Part shown: positions 1-8,242 of the stretch, in pieces
Layout: each line of letters starts with the position of its first letter
Numbering within the stretch: position 1 is the first letter of the stretch
NCBI GenBank assembly: GCA_900543715.1
Contig: UQSX01000041.1
Coordinates: forward strand, 1 to 24,763
Length of the DNA: 24,763 nucleotides
Origin: an uncultured Blautia sp.
Lineage (GTDB): Bacteria; Bacillota; Clostridia; Lachnospirales; Lachnospiraceae
Direction: 5' to 3'
Notes under the pieces: generated by a model
What the model saw: the letters and a program-made list of their open reading frames with translations, nothing else
Databases searched by the model: none
What the model was told of the DNA's origin: nothing
Program-made: the position numbers and the translations under genes

Positions 1-1011
1 TTGCTGGTGCCCATTGCATTCGGTATGCTTTTGGTAAATATTTATCCGGATATTATGATCTCAGCGGAAGAGGCTTCAAACGGAACACCGGGACTTCTGC
101 ACGTTTTCTATATCTTGGATGAGTGGAGTGTTCTGCCTTCTCTGATCTTCCTGGGAGTTGGCGCTATGACAGACTTTGGTCCCCTGATCGCAAACCCCAA
201 AAGTTTCCTTATGGGTGCTGCAGCACAGTTAGGTATTTATGTGGCTTATTTCCTGGCGATCTTTATGGGATTCAATGGAAAAGCAGCAGCAGCTATTTCC
301 ATTATCGGAGGCGCTGACGGACCGACTTCTATTTTCCTGGCCGGCAAGCTGGGACAGTCGGGACTTATGGGAGCCATTGCAGTGGCGGCATATTCCTATA
401 TGTCTCTGGTTCCCATCATCCAGCCGCCTATTATGAAACTTCTTACAACAGAGGAAGAGAGAAAGATCAAGATGGAACAGCTCCGTCCGGTTTCCAAACT
501 GGAAAAGATCCTGTTCCCTATCGTTATCACTGTAGTAGTATGTCTGATCCTGCCTACTACCGCTCCTCTGGTTGGTATGCTGATGCTGGGAAATCTGTTC
601 CGTGAGTCAGGCGTGGTAAAACAGCTGACAGAGACAGCTTCCAATGCCCTTATGTATATCGTTGTAATCCTTCTGGGAACTTCTGTAGGAGCTTCTACAA
701 GCGCAGAAGCTTTCCTGAAGATGGATACTCTGAAAATCGTTGTTCTGGGTCTGGTGGCCTTTGCCTTTGGTACTGCGGGAGGCGTGCTTCTGGGCAAGCT
801 GATGTGTAAGCTGTCCCACGGCAAGATCAATCCGCTGATCGGTTCTGCCGGAGTATCTGCCGTACCTATGGCAGCCCGTGTATCTCAGAAGGTAGGCGCC
901 GAGGCTGATCCTACCAACTTCCTGCTGATGCACGCCATGGGACCAAACGTAGCCGGTGTTATCGGTACAGCTGTAGCTGCCGGAACCTTTATGGCAATCT
1001 TCGGTGTATAA
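1..1011 (+). CDS. oadB: Na+-transporting carboxylic acid decarboxylase beta subunit (OadB/GcdB/MmdB family), 5'-truncated by window edge
   Basis: Integral membrane subunit that decarboxylates the carboxybiotin carrier and exports Na+ in oxaloacetate, glutaconyl-CoA or methylmalonyl-CoA decarboxylases. The visible 336 residues are very hydrophobic with many membrane segments. They carry the family hallmark GGADGPTS (fragment residues 103-110), whose Asp is implicated in Na+ transport, and a conserved AVPMAARV region near the C-terminus. The frame is open from base 1. The TTG there is simply a Leu codon, and the family normally has roughly 35 more N-terminal residues with another membrane helix, so the gene begins before the window. 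The carboxyltransferase gene follows after 47 bases, so the two are probably one operon, with the biotin carrier and small gamma-type subunit presumably upstream. Sequence alone does not settle which acyl substrate is used; the neighbour favours oxaloacetate. Confidence 0.93.
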   Translation: MLVPIAFGMLLVNIYPDIMISAEEASNGTPGLLHVFYILDEWSVLPSLIFLGVGAMTDFGPLIANPKSFLMGAAAQLGIYVAYFLAIFMGFNGKAAAAISIIGGADGPTSIFLAGKLGQSGLMGAIAVAAYSYMSLVPIIQPPIMKLLTTEEERKIKMEQLRPVSKLEKILFPIVITVVVCLILPTTAPLVGMLMLGNLFRESGVVKQLTETASNALMYIVVILLGTSVGASTSAEAFLKMDTLKIVVLGLVAFAFGTAGGVLLGKLMCKLSHGKINPLIGSAGVSAVPMAARVSQKVGAEADPTNFLLMHAMGPNVAGVIGTAVAAGTFMAIFGV

Positions 1012-1058
1012 TGAAATCCGCATCTGCGGACATGGAAATATAAATGGAGGAAAAAAAG

Positions 1059-2459
1059 ATGGCAGAAGTAGTAAAAAAACCTATTAAGATTACTGAGACG
1101 ATCCTGCGTGACGCTCATCAGTCTCTGATTGCCACCAGAATGACAACAGAACAGATGATGCCTATCGTGGATAAACTGGATAAAGTGGGTTATCATTCTG
1201 TAGAATGCTGGGGCGGCGCTACCTTTGATGCTTCCCTGCGTTTTCTGAAAGAAGACCCATGGGAAAGACTTCGTAAATTCCGTGATGGATTCAAAAATAC
1301 AAAGCTCCAGATGCTGTTCAGGGGACAGAACATTCTTGGCTACCGTCCCTATGCAGATGATGTGGTAGAGTATTTTGTACAGAAATCTATTGCCAACGGA
1401 ATCGATATTATTCGTATTTTTGACTGTCTGAACGATCTGAGAAATCTGCAGACAGCAGTAAAGGCAGCCAATAAAGAAAAAGGACACGCTCAGGTGGCTA
1501 TGTCCTACACTTTGGGCGAGGCTTATACCCTGGAATACTGGGTAGATCTGGCAAAAAGAATTGAAGATATGGGAGCCAACTCTATCTGTATTAAAGATAT
1601 GGCAGGACTTCTCCTTCCATATGCAGCAACTGAGCTGGTAACAGCCCTGAAAGAAGCTGTTGATATACCAATTCAGCTCCATACCCATTATACTTCCGGA
1701 GTAGCTTCTATGACTTATCTGAAAGCAGTAGAGGCAGGGGTAGATGTGATCGATACGGCTATGTCACCATTTGCTTTGGGAACTTCCCAGCCAGCTACAG
1801 AGGTTATGGTAGAGACCTTTAAAGGAACTCCCTATGATACGGGATTTGATCAGAACCTGCTGGCAGAGATTGCCGATTATTTCCGTCCGATCCGTGACGA
1901 GGCTCTGGATTCCGGCCTTCTGAATCCGAAGAACCTGGGAGTAAACATCAAGACCCTTCTGTACCAGGTGCCGGGCGGTATGCTTTCCAACCTGACTTCT
2001 CAGCTGAAGGAACAGCATGCAGAAGATAAATATTACGATGTTCTGGAAGAAGTTCCGAGAGTTCGTAAGGATCTGGGAGAGCCGCCTCTGGTTACGCCAT
2101 CTTCTCAGATTGTTGGTACTCAGGCTGTATTTAACGTACTTATGGGTGAGCGCTACAAGATGGTAACAAAAGAAACAAAGGACGTTTTAAGCGGCAAATA
2201 CGGTGCAACTGTAAAGCCTTTCAATCCGGAAGTTCAGAAGAAATGTATCGGTGATGCAGAAGTGATCACCTGCCGCCCTGCAGACCTTCTGGAGCCTGAA
2301 CTGGATACTCTGAGAGATGAAATGGCTCAGGAAGAGGATGTATTGACTTATGCACTGTTCCCGCAGGTTGCTACAGACTTCTTTAAATACAGAGAAGCGC
2401 AGCAGACAAAGGTAGACCCGAAAGAAGCGGATACAGAAAACGGAGTATATCCGGTATAA
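1059..2459 (+). CDS. oadA: Oxaloacetate decarboxylase alpha / pyruvate carboxylase subunit B carboxyltransferase, without biotin domain
   Basis: Carboxyltransferase that moves CO2 from oxaloacetate to biotin (or the reverse in pyruvate carboxylase). The TIM barrel starts with ETILRDAHQS. Metal-ligand motifs are visible: the Asp of RDAHQS, the Lys of CIKDMAG, and the two His of LHTHYTSG. FRGQN and the SPFALGTSQP segment are also typical. The protein is 466 residues and ends shortly after the PYC/OadA conserved domain (about 300-440), with no AMKM biotinylation motif, so biotin must sit on a separate carrier protein. I place the start at 1059: GGAGG (1046-1050) lies 8 bases upstream, whereas the in-frame ATG at 1044 overlaps that Shine-Dalgarno and lacks one of its own. 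Following directly after the beta subunit, it most likely forms a Na+-pumping oxaloacetate decarboxylase. A terminator follows at 2481-2537. Confidence 0.92.
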   Translation: MAEVVKKPIKITETILRDAHQSLIATRMTTEQMMPIVDKLDKVGYHSVECWGGATFDASLRFLKEDPWERLRKFRDGFKNTKLQMLFRGQNILGYRPYADDVVEYFVQKSIANGIDIIRIFDCLNDLRNLQTAVKAANKEKGHAQVAMSYTLGEAYTLEYWVDLAKRIEDMGANSICIKDMAGLLLPYAATELVTALKEAVDIPIQLHTHYTSGVASMTYLKAVEAGVDVIDTAMSPFALGTSQPATEVMVETFKGTPYDTGFDQNLLAEIADYFRPIRDEALDSGLLNPKNLGVNIKTLLYQVPGGMLSNLTSQLKEQHAEDKYYDVLEEVPRVRKDLGEPPLVTPSSQIVGTQAVFNVLMGERYKMVTKETKDVLSGKYGATVKPFNPEVQKKCIGDAEVITCRPADLLEPELDTLRDEMAQEEDVLTYALFPQVATDFFKYREAQQTKVDPKEADTENGVYPV

Positions 2460-2480
2460 ACAGTAAATGATCAAAAACAG

Positions 2481-2537
2481 GCTGCCTTACACAAAACCGG
2501 CCAATCTTGTCTGGCTGGTTTTGTGGGGCAGCTTTTT
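2481..2537 (+). terminator. Intrinsic terminator of the decarboxylase operon
   Basis: Two stacked stems: GCTGCC (2481-2486) with GGCAGC (2527-2532), enclosing ACAAAACCGGCCA (2491-2503) with TGGCTGGTTTTGT (2512-2524, one G-U pair), followed by TTTTT at 2533-2537. It lies 22 bases after the alpha-subunit stop codon. Confidence 0.9.
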
Positions 2538-2564
2538 GCTTTCTGAGAAAAAGTGTGTTATGAT
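2536..2564 (+). promoter_or_regulatory. Sigma-A-like promoter for the RpiR regulator
   Basis: TTGCTT (2536-2541), a 17-base spacer, then TATGAT (2559-2564). The -35 box overlaps the T-tract of the preceding terminator, so one operon ends where the next begins. Transcription would start about 35 bases before the regulator ATG. Identified by pattern only. Confidence 0.6.
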
Positions 2565-2605
2565 AAAAAACATGTGAGAGAAAAAGAAAAGAAGAGGCAC
2601 GTAAC

Positions 2606-3529
2606 ATGAATAATACGGAACATCTGCTCGGCAGGATAAACCATCAATATCAGAGCTTCAGCAAAGGCCAGAAGAAGCTGGCTTCTTATATTTTGGACAA
2701 TTATGACAAAGCGGCATTTCTTACCGCGGCTAAGCTGGGAGAAACAGTAGGCGTCAGTGAATCTACCGTTGTGCGGTTTGCCATACATCTGGGATATAAA
2801 GGATATCCTGAATTTCAGAAGGTGCTGGAAGAACTGGTAAGAAATAAGCTGAATTCTATACAGCGGATGGAGGTGACCTATGGAAAGGTGCCTCAGTCAG
2901 AAATACTGGACACAGTACTCCATTCAGATATTGATAAGATCAAGCTGACTTTGGAAGGAATTGACCACCAGGCCTTTGAGCTGGCCATAGAGCTGCTCCT
3001 CTCAGCCAGAAATATCTATGTTGTAGGGATCAGGAGCTGTGCCCCTCTTGCCAGTTTTATGAGCTTTTATCTGAATCTGATCTTTGACAATGTGAGACTG
3101 CTGACTACCAGCAGTTCCAGCGAAATTTTTGAGCAGATGATCCATATAGGCGAGGAAGATGTGATCGTAGGGATCAGTTTTCCCAGATATTCTATGCGGA
3201 CTTTGAAAGCGCTGGAATTTGCCAATAACAGGAAGGCAAAGGTGATCACCCTGACGGACAGCGTTCATTCGCCTATGAATCTGTATTCCTCCTGCAACCT
3301 TATTGCAAGAAGCGATATGGCGTCTATTGTGGACTCTCTGGTAGCCCCGCTGAGTGTGATCAACGCTCTGGTGGTTGCCATTAGTATGAGAAAACAGAAG
3401 GAAGTGGTAGAAAGGCTGGAATCCCTGGAGAAGATATGGGATGAATATCAGGTGTACAATAATGATGAGATCGATCCTGCGGACAATCAGGAAATAGAAT
3501 TGCTGGATCCTAAGCATTCAGGCAGATAA
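2606..3529 (+). CDS. MurR/RpiR family transcriptional regulator
   Basis: Predicted DNA-binding regulator that senses a phosphosugar. The N-terminal 80 residues form the RpiR helix-turn-helix domain, with the typical pattern SKGQKKLASYIL, AAKLGETVGVSESTVVRF and LGYKGYPEFQ. A SIS (sugar isomerase) phosphosugar-binding fold covers about residues 115-255 (IYVVGIRSCAPLASF, then VIVGISFPRYSMRTL). The length of 307 residues is close to the 280-300 norm, with an acidic C-terminal tail (about 285-305) beyond the SIS domain. The Shine-Dalgarno is only modest (AGAGG). The gene has its own promoter and is followed after 53 bases by the flavoprotein gene, so the two may be cotranscribed. The effector is unknown. 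The sugar operon starts 1.5 kb downstream but has its own PRD activator, so regulation of it by this protein is only a possibility. Confidence 0.9.
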   Translation: MNNTEHLLGRINHQYQSFSKGQKKLASYILDNYDKAAFLTAAKLGETVGVSESTVVRFAIHLGYKGYPEFQKVLEELVRNKLNSIQRMEVTYGKVPQSEILDTVLHSDIDKIKLTLEGIDHQAFELAIELLLSARNIYVVGIRSCAPLASFMSFYLNLIFDNVRLLTTSSSSEIFEQMIHIGEEDVIVGISFPRYSMRTLKALEFANNRKAKVITLTDSVHSPMNLYSSCNLIARSDMASIVDSLVAPLSVINALVVAISMRKQKEVVERLESLEKIWDEYQVYNNDEIDPADNQEIELLDPKHSGR

Positions 3530-3582
3530 GCAGCCGAAAAGAATGGATCTGGCAGAGAAAGACAGGGATTAAAGGAGCAATT

Positions 3583-4827
3583 ATGGAAAAGATAGTGATT
3601 ATCGGAGGAGGCGCAGCAGGAATGGCTGCGGGAGTTTTTCTGGGAGAACAGGGACATAATGTTCATATTTTTGAAAAAAACGAAAAACTGGGAAAAAAGC
3701 TGTTCATTACAGGAAAGGGCAGATGTAATCTGACCAATTCCTGCGATGAAGAGTCTTTTTTTCGGTCTGTAGTGACAAATTCTAAATTTCTTTACAGTTC
3801 TTTTTATGGCTTTACAAACCAGGATACGATCCGTTTTTTTGAGGATCTGGGACTGAAAATAAAGGAAGAGCGGGGAGGGAGGATTTTTCCTGTATCAGAT
3901 CATTCTTCAGATGTCATAGGAGTTTTGGAGAAGAAACTTCTGCAGATGGGCGTGAAGATACATTTAAAAAGCCAGGTTCAGGAAATCTGGACAGATGAGG
4001 ATGAAGAAGGGGAAAAAAGAGTAAGAGGCATACTGCTGGAAAACGGAGCAAGGATTGAAGCGGACAGAGTGATCGTGGCTACAGGGGGATGCTCTTATCA
4101 GGCTACGGGGTCTGCCGGAGACGGCTACCGTTTTGCCCAGTCCACGGGACATACTGTGACAGAAATCCGTCCTGCTCTGGTTCCCATAGAGACAGAGGAA
4201 GATTATATCACCAGCATGCAGGGACTGTCCCTGAAAAATGTGGAAATGACCATCAGGGACGGAAAAAAGGTTCTGTATAAAAATTTTGGGGAACTTTTGT
4301 TTACGCATTTTGGGATGTCCGGTCCCCTGGTGCTTACTGCCAGCTCTTATATCGGAAAGCGGCTGCAGAAGGGACCCCTTACAGGCTGTCTGGATTTAAA
4401 GCCGGCGCTGACCATGGAACAGCTGGATCGGCGGCTCTTAAGAGAGTTTGAAGAGGGGACAAACAAACAGTTTAAAAATGTGATCACTGGATGGTTTCCT
4501 GCAAAGCTCTATCCTGTGATGCTGAAGCTTGGAGGGATTTCTCCGGAGAAAAAAGTCCATGAGATCACGAGAGGAGAGCGAAACACTTTCCTTGAGAAAG
4601 TGAAAAATCTGCCTTTCACCATTACGGGGCTTCGGGATTTCAATGAGGCGATCATTACCCAGGGAGGGGTCAAGGTAAAGGAAATCGATCCCGGAACCAT
4701 GGAATCTAAGAAGGTGAAAGGGCTTTATTTTATTGGAGAGGTGCTGGATGTAGACGCTGTTACTGGAGGGTTTAATCTGCAGATTGCCTGGTCTACGGCA
4801 AAAGCAGCAGCTAAGAATATAGAGTGA
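3583..4827 (+). CDS. NAD(P)/FAD-dependent oxidoreductase, HI0933/YhiN (BaiN-like) family
   Basis: Flavoprotein of 414 residues, the usual family size. The N-terminal dinucleotide-binding site is IVIIGGGAAGMAAG (about 4-17). The family signature GKGRCNLTNS lies at about 44-53. A central VATGGCSYQATGSAGDGY segment and the C-terminal GEVLDVDAVTGGFNLQIAWS (FAD-contacting) complete the pattern. Members have been annotated as aminoacetone oxidase-like or, in bile-acid-converting clostridia, BaiN. The real substrate of most members is unknown, and nothing here (no other bai genes) supports a bile-acid role. The Shine-Dalgarno AAAGGAG lies upstream of the ATG. From memory, this gene sits directly before cmk in many clostridia; here about 7.7 kb separate the two. 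Confidence 0.9.
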   Translation: MEKIVIIGGGAAGMAAGVFLGEQGHNVHIFEKNEKLGKKLFITGKGRCNLTNSCDEESFFRSVVTNSKFLYSSFYGFTNQDTIRFFEDLGLKIKEERGGRIFPVSDHSSDVIGVLEKKLLQMGVKIHLKSQVQEIWTDEDEEGEKRVRGILLENGARIEADRVIVATGGCSYQATGSAGDGYRFAQSTGHTVTEIRPALVPIETEEDYITSMQGLSLKNVEMTIRDGKKVLYKNFGELLFTHFGMSGPLVLTASSYIGKRLQKGPLTGCLDLKPALTMEQLDRRLLREFEEGTNKQFKNVITGWFPAKLYPVMLKLGGISPEKKVHEITRGERNTFLEKVKNLPFTITGLRDFNEAIITQGGVKVKEIDPGTMESKKVKGLYFIGEVLDVDAVTGGFNLQIAWSTAKAAAKNIE

Positions 4828-4839
4828 GTAAATTAGCAT

Positions 4840-4864
4840 AAACCACAGTGCCATGCTGTGGTTT
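4840..4864 (+). terminator. Probable terminator after the flavoprotein gene
   Basis: AAACCACAG (4840-4848) pairs with CTGTGGTTT (4856-4864) around a 7-base loop. The following stretch is AT-rich with interrupted T runs (GAATTTTAATTTT) rather than a clean T-tract, so termination may be partial. Confidence 0.6.
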
Positions 4865-4918
4865 GAATTTTAATTTTGTGATTATTCTGAAGTTTTTTGA
4901 AAAATATGATTTATAATT

Positions 4919-5018
4919 AAAGATATATACAAAAGATATACGGATAATAAAAAATGTCTTGTGCAACATTTCCAGTTTAAATGGAAAACGGTTATGTATA
5001 AAAAAATCTAAAGATACA
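4919..5018 (+). promoter_or_regulatory. Candidate operator region of the PTS/NanE operon: three AAAGATAYA repeats and one dyad
   Basis: The 240-base gap before the sugar operon is very AT-rich. AAAGATATA occurs at 4919-4927 and 4932-4940 (13 bases apart), with a near copy AAAGATACA at 5010-5018. Between them is a dyad, TTTCCA (4969-4974), 7 bases, TGGAAA (4982-4987). I find no convincing -35/-10 pair, only isolated -10-like boxes (TATGAT 4905, TATAAT 4912), which fits an activator-dependent promoter such as the PRD protein encoded in the operon would serve. Which element binds what is inference. Confidence 0.4.
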
Positions 5019-5068
5019 TTAAAATAAATGCATATGAACCGGAAAATATTTTTAAGGAGGAATGTAGC

Positions 5069-6070
5069 ATGAGCACATTAAAAGTGGGAGTTATCGGAGT
5101 AGGACAAATGGGAACGTATCATGCCCAAATCTATCGGAAATTACCCCAGACCGATCTGGTTGCCTTATGTGAGTATAACGACACAAGAAGAGCGCAGCTG
5201 GAAGGGGAATTCCCAGGCGTGAAAACCTATAAGGATTACAAAGAAATGTTGGAAAAGGCGGATATTGATGCGGTAAGTATCGTGCTTCCGGACAATATGC
5301 ACCGAGAAGCAGTGGAACTGGCTGTACAGCACAAGAAACACATTCTTTTAGAGAAACCTCTTGCTAAAGAGCTGGAAGACGGAAAAGCACTTTATGAAAT
5401 TACCAAGGATTATGACAAGGTGTTTACCACAGGATTCCTTTTAAGATTTGACCCAAGATTTGCTATGATCAAGGAAAGACTGGAAAGCGGTGAACTGGGA
5501 GATATTATTCACTGTTATGTCCGCAGAAACAGCCCGATCATTGGGCCGAGACGGTATATAGGCGCATCTGACTTAAGCATGCATGTTATGATACATGACA
5601 TTGATTACCTGAACTGGTGGATGGATTGCCAGCCGGTAAAAGTATTTGCCAGAAACCGCAGTGTACTGCTGAAAGAAAATCATATGAATGATGTGATCTA
5701 TGCTATTGTGACTTATGAGAACGGAGCTATCGCCTGTATGGAAGCCTGCTGGACACTGCCTGAAAACTCCCCGACTATCATCGATGATAAGGTGGAACTG
5801 GTTGGAACAAAGGGCGTAGCTTATGTGGATTCTTGTGATCATGGTGTACGTTTTGTATCTCAGAAAGGAATTGAATATCCGGATTCCCGCCACTGGTATT
5901 ATGTGAACGGAGATGTATGCGGAGATCTGGCAGAGGAAGTAATGGCATTTGTGAATAATATTGCTGCCGGAACAAAATCCATTATTACACCAAAGCAGTC
6001 TTATGATGCACTGCGGGTAGTAGATGCCATTGAACGGTCTATCAAAGAAGGAAAAGAAGTAGAGATTTAG
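5069..6070 (+). CDS. Gfo/Idh/MocA family NAD(P)-dependent oxidoreductase
   Basis: Cytosolic dehydrogenase of 333 residues, acting in its family on cyclic polyols, sugars or their phosphates. The Rossmann nucleotide site is VGVIGVGQMGTYH (residues 6-18). The family motif EKPLA, whose Lys is catalytic, is at about 97-101. The substrate-domain motif HDIDYLNWW holds the conserved Asp and a His nearby. The Shine-Dalgarno AAGGAGG (5054-5060) supports the ATG. It is first in the sugar operon and only 13 bases before the EIICB gene, so it probably oxidises, epimerises or otherwise rearranges the imported phosphosugar. The sequence resembles inositol-dehydrogenase-like members more than the longer YjhC/NanOx-type sialic acid oxidoreductases. 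Family is certain, substrate unknown. Confidence 0.88.
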   Translation: MSTLKVGVIGVGQMGTYHAQIYRKLPQTDLVALCEYNDTRRAQLEGEFPGVKTYKDYKEMLEKADIDAVSIVLPDNMHREAVELAVQHKKHILLEKPLAKELEDGKALYEITKDYDKVFTTGFLLRFDPRFAMIKERLESGELGDIIHCYVRRNSPIIGPRRYIGASDLSMHVMIHDIDYLNWWMDCQPVKVFARNRSVLLKENHMNDVIYAIVTYENGAIACMEACWTLPENSPTIIDDKVELVGTKGVAYVDSCDHGVRFVSQKGIEYPDSRHWYYVNGDVCGDLAEEVMAFVNNIAAGTKSIITPKQSYDALRVVDAIERSIKEGKEVEI

Positions 6071-6083
6071 AAAGGAAAAAAAT

Positions 6084-7508
6084 ATGGGGAATGAAGTTTC
6101 TTTACGTGTGAAAGCACAGCGATTCGGCGGAAAACTAAGTGCTATGATCCTGCCGAACTTAGGTGCATTTATGGGGTGGGGGATTATTACAGCAATTAAT
6201 GCGTTTGCACCCAATGAGATTCTGACTGCCTTTGTGTCCCCGGCACTTACATACCTTCTTCCTTTGCTGATCGCAATATCAGCAGGAAGAATGATCTATG
6301 AAGAAAAGGGCGCTATTATTGCTGCCTTTGCAACTATGGGAGTTATTTTGGGAGCAGATATCACCATGCTCTTAGGGGCTATGATCATGGGGCCTATAGC
6401 TGCCTGGATATTAAAGAAGGTTGATAAATGGATAGAACCTCATATACCGATCGGATTTGAACTGCTGATTGGAAATCTGACGGTAGCTGTTTTAGGTGCT
6501 GTTCTTACTATACTCGGCTATGTAGCACTGGCGCCGGCCATCAGCTCTTTATCCAGCGTTTTTGCTGCAGGGGTATCCTTCCTTCAGAACAGATCGCTGC
6601 TCCCCCTTACAGCAATCTTTATCGAACCGGCTAAAGTGCTGTTCCTGAATAATGCTATCGGACAGGGAATCCTGACACCTCTTGGAACTACACAGCTTGC
6701 AGAATTTGGCAAATCTGTACTGTTCCTGCTGGAGTCTAATCCGGGACCTGGTATTGGTATCTTGCTGGCTTATTGTGCATTTGGAAAGGGAAACGCCAGG
6801 GCAAATGCTTATGGTGCTTCCATTATCCATTTCTTTGGTGGAATCCATGAGATTTATTTCCCGTATATATTGATGAAACCAAAGCTTGTGATCGCAGCTA
6901 TAGCAGGCGGTATCACGGGTACATTTATATTTACCACCCTGGATGTGGGGCTGGTTGGCGTAAGCTCCCCTGGAAGTGTCATAACGATTATGATGATGGC
7001 GGCTTCAGGAGACAGGATAAAAATTCTTATAGGAATCTTGGCCGCAGCTTTAGTATCCTTCCTGATTGCCTCAGTCATTGTAAAAAGCAGCAAGACAGAT
7101 GAACAGTCAGTAAATAAAGAGCTCAAAGAAGCTGCAAAGCAGATGGAAGCTCTGAAAGGCAAGAAATCCCGTATTTCTTCTGTATTCGAGGATAAGGAGG
7201 AGGCACTTGACTATGCATCTATCCGCACAATCCTTTATGTATGTGATGCTGGACTGGGATCCAGTGCAATGGGAGCATCTGTTGTAGCTAAGAAGCTTAA
7301 AAAGGTTGGCATTGAGGATATAAAAGTGCCTCATGCAAGAGTGGTTGATCTTCCGCAGCAGGCAGATATCATCATTACACATAATTCTTTGAAAGATATT
7401 GTTCATGAAAAACAGCCTGACATTACGGTAATTGCTATTGAAGATTACCTGAATGCACCGGAATATGATGATCTGGTGAATAAAATTGTGGAAGCAAGAG
7501 GGAAATAA
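6084..7508 (+). CDS. PTS EIICB, mannitol-type (MtlA-like)
   Basis: Membrane permease plus phosphocarrier of the phosphotransferase system. Residues about 15-335 are the multi-spanning EIIC domain, with the mannitol-family signature GGIHEIYFPYILMKP (about 252-266; the Glu in GIHE is important for substrate binding in E. coli MtlA). A charged linker (about 336-378) leads to an EIIB domain at 380-474 with the phosphorylation site YVCDAGLGSSAMGAS, Cys387. Unlike E. coli MtlA, the EIIA domain is not fused; a separate EIIA is encoded 734 bases downstream. The start at 6084 follows GAAAGGAAAA just after the dehydrogenase stop. The operon has no mannitol-1-phosphate dehydrogenase (mtlD) but does carry nanE, so the substrate is probably not plain mannitol. 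A terminator-like hairpin follows. Confidence 0.9.
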   Translation: MGNEVSLRVKAQRFGGKLSAMILPNLGAFMGWGIITAINAFAPNEILTAFVSPALTYLLPLLIAISAGRMIYEEKGAIIAAFATMGVILGADITMLLGAMIMGPIAAWILKKVDKWIEPHIPIGFELLIGNLTVAVLGAVLTILGYVALAPAISSLSSVFAAGVSFLQNRSLLPLTAIFIEPAKVLFLNNAIGQGILTPLGTTQLAEFGKSVLFLLESNPGPGIGILLAYCAFGKGNARANAYGASIIHFFGGIHEIYFPYILMKPKLVIAAIAGGITGTFIFTTLDVGLVGVSSPGSVITIMMMAASGDRIKILIGILAAALVSFLIASVIVKSSKTDEQSVNKELKEAAKQMEALKGKKSRISSVFEDKEEALDYASIRTILYVCDAGLGSSAMGASVVAKKLKKVGIEDIKVPHARVVDLPQQADIIITHNSLKDIVHEKQPDITVIAIEDYLNAPEYDDLVNKIVEARGK

Positions 7509-7516
7509 TAGAATGT

Positions 7517-7561
7517 AAAAACGGAGAAAAGGGGAATTCCGTAGATGGGTTCTCCTTTTTT
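7517..7561 (+). terminator. Intra-operon terminator/attenuator between EIICB and HAD genes
   Basis: GGAGAA (7523-7528) pairs with TTCTCC (7550-7555), extended outside a bulged C by AAAAA (7517-7521) against the T-run 7556-7561. It ends only 15 bases before the HAD start codon and before its AAGGAGG site. Since the genes on both sides clearly belong together, partial read-through that sets stoichiometry is the likeliest role. Confidence 0.7.
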
Positions 7562-7575
7562 CATAAGGAGGCCAT

Positions 7576-8229
7576 ATGCTGAAAGCAGTGATTTTTGACT
7601 TTGACGGAGTAATTGTAGATACAGAGACGCAATGGTATGAAATTTACCGAAACTGGCTGAGAACGGAATACCAATATGAATTAGATATAAAAGATTATCT
7701 GGTATGCGTAGGAGCCAATAACCAGAAGCTGTTTGAGTTTCTCAGAACGGTTATTGGACCTGAGGTGAATGGAGAGGAATTTGAGCGTTCAGCTACAGAA
7801 GAATTTATTCGCAGAAGCAATGCCCTTCCGCCTATGAAAGGTGTGGTGGAGCTTATAAAAAAGGCAAAAGAACACGGCTTAAAGCTTGGGATCGCGACTT
7901 CTGCAACAAAGAAAAAGCCGGTATTTCATCTGAAAAGGCTAGGGCTTCTGGAATATTTTGATGCTTTTTCTACAGCAGATATCTGCAGAAACATTAAGCC
8001 GGCACCGGATCTGTTTTTAAAAGCCGCAGAGCTTTTAGGAGCAGCACCGGCTGAATGTCTTGCAGTGGAGGATTCCGGAAATGGTTTGATCAGTGCAAAT
8101 CGGGCAGGAATGCGCTGCCTTCTTGTACCTAATAATATAACCCGTTACTGCGAGTTTGAACCATGCTACCGGCGTGTGGAATCTTTAGAAGAAGTAGAAC
8201 TTGAGGAGATTGAGAAAGATTTTCAGTAG
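7576..8229 (+). CDS. HAD superfamily phosphatase/phosphomutase (beta-phosphoglucomutase-like)
   Basis: Cytosolic haloacid-dehalogenase-fold enzyme, 217 residues. Motif I is FDFDGVIVDTE with nucleophile Asp8 and acid/base Asp10. A helical cap covers about 15-85. Motif II is ATSAT (about 112-116), motif III the Lys of IKPAPD (about 140) and motif IV VEDSGNG (about 160-166). This is the subgroup of beta-phosphoglucomutases and small sugar phosphatases. I do not see evidence for a mutase over a phosphatase. The Shine-Dalgarno AAGGAGG is 5 bases from the ATG. Inside the PTS operon it could dephosphorylate or interconvert the imported sugar phosphate, or remove toxic excess. Confidence 0.87.
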   Translation: MLKAVIFDFDGVIVDTETQWYEIYRNWLRTEYQYELDIKDYLVCVGANNQKLFEFLRTVIGPEVNGEEFERSATEEFIRRSNALPPMKGVVELIKKAKEHGLKLGIATSATKKKPVFHLKRLGLLEYFDAFSTADICRNIKPAPDLFLKAAELLGAAPAECLAVEDSGNGLISANRAGMRCLLVPNNITRYCEFEPCYRRVESLEEVELEEIEKDFQ

Positions 8230-8242
8230 AAAGGAGAATTTT

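Noticed and set aside
396..1688. Long antisense open frames opposite the decarboxylase genes
   Set aside because: They are shadows of two clear genes, with no ribosome sites or recognisable domains.
3583..4827. Bile-acid gene (baiN)
   Set aside because: Only the broad HI0933 family is supported; no other bai genes are in the window and the family is widespread in bacteria without bile-acid metabolism.
4980..4996. Possible CcpA cre site (ATGGAAAACGGTTATG) before the sugar operon
   Set aside because: There is one base too many between the TG and CG parts of the cre consensus and the right half is poor.
5069..6070. Idea that the dehydrogenase is a NanOx/YjhC-type 2,7-anhydro-sialic acid oxidoreductase
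   Set aside because: Tempting because of nanE nearby, but it is shorter and its motifs look like inositol-dehydrogenase-type members; no nanA or sialic acid transporter is present.
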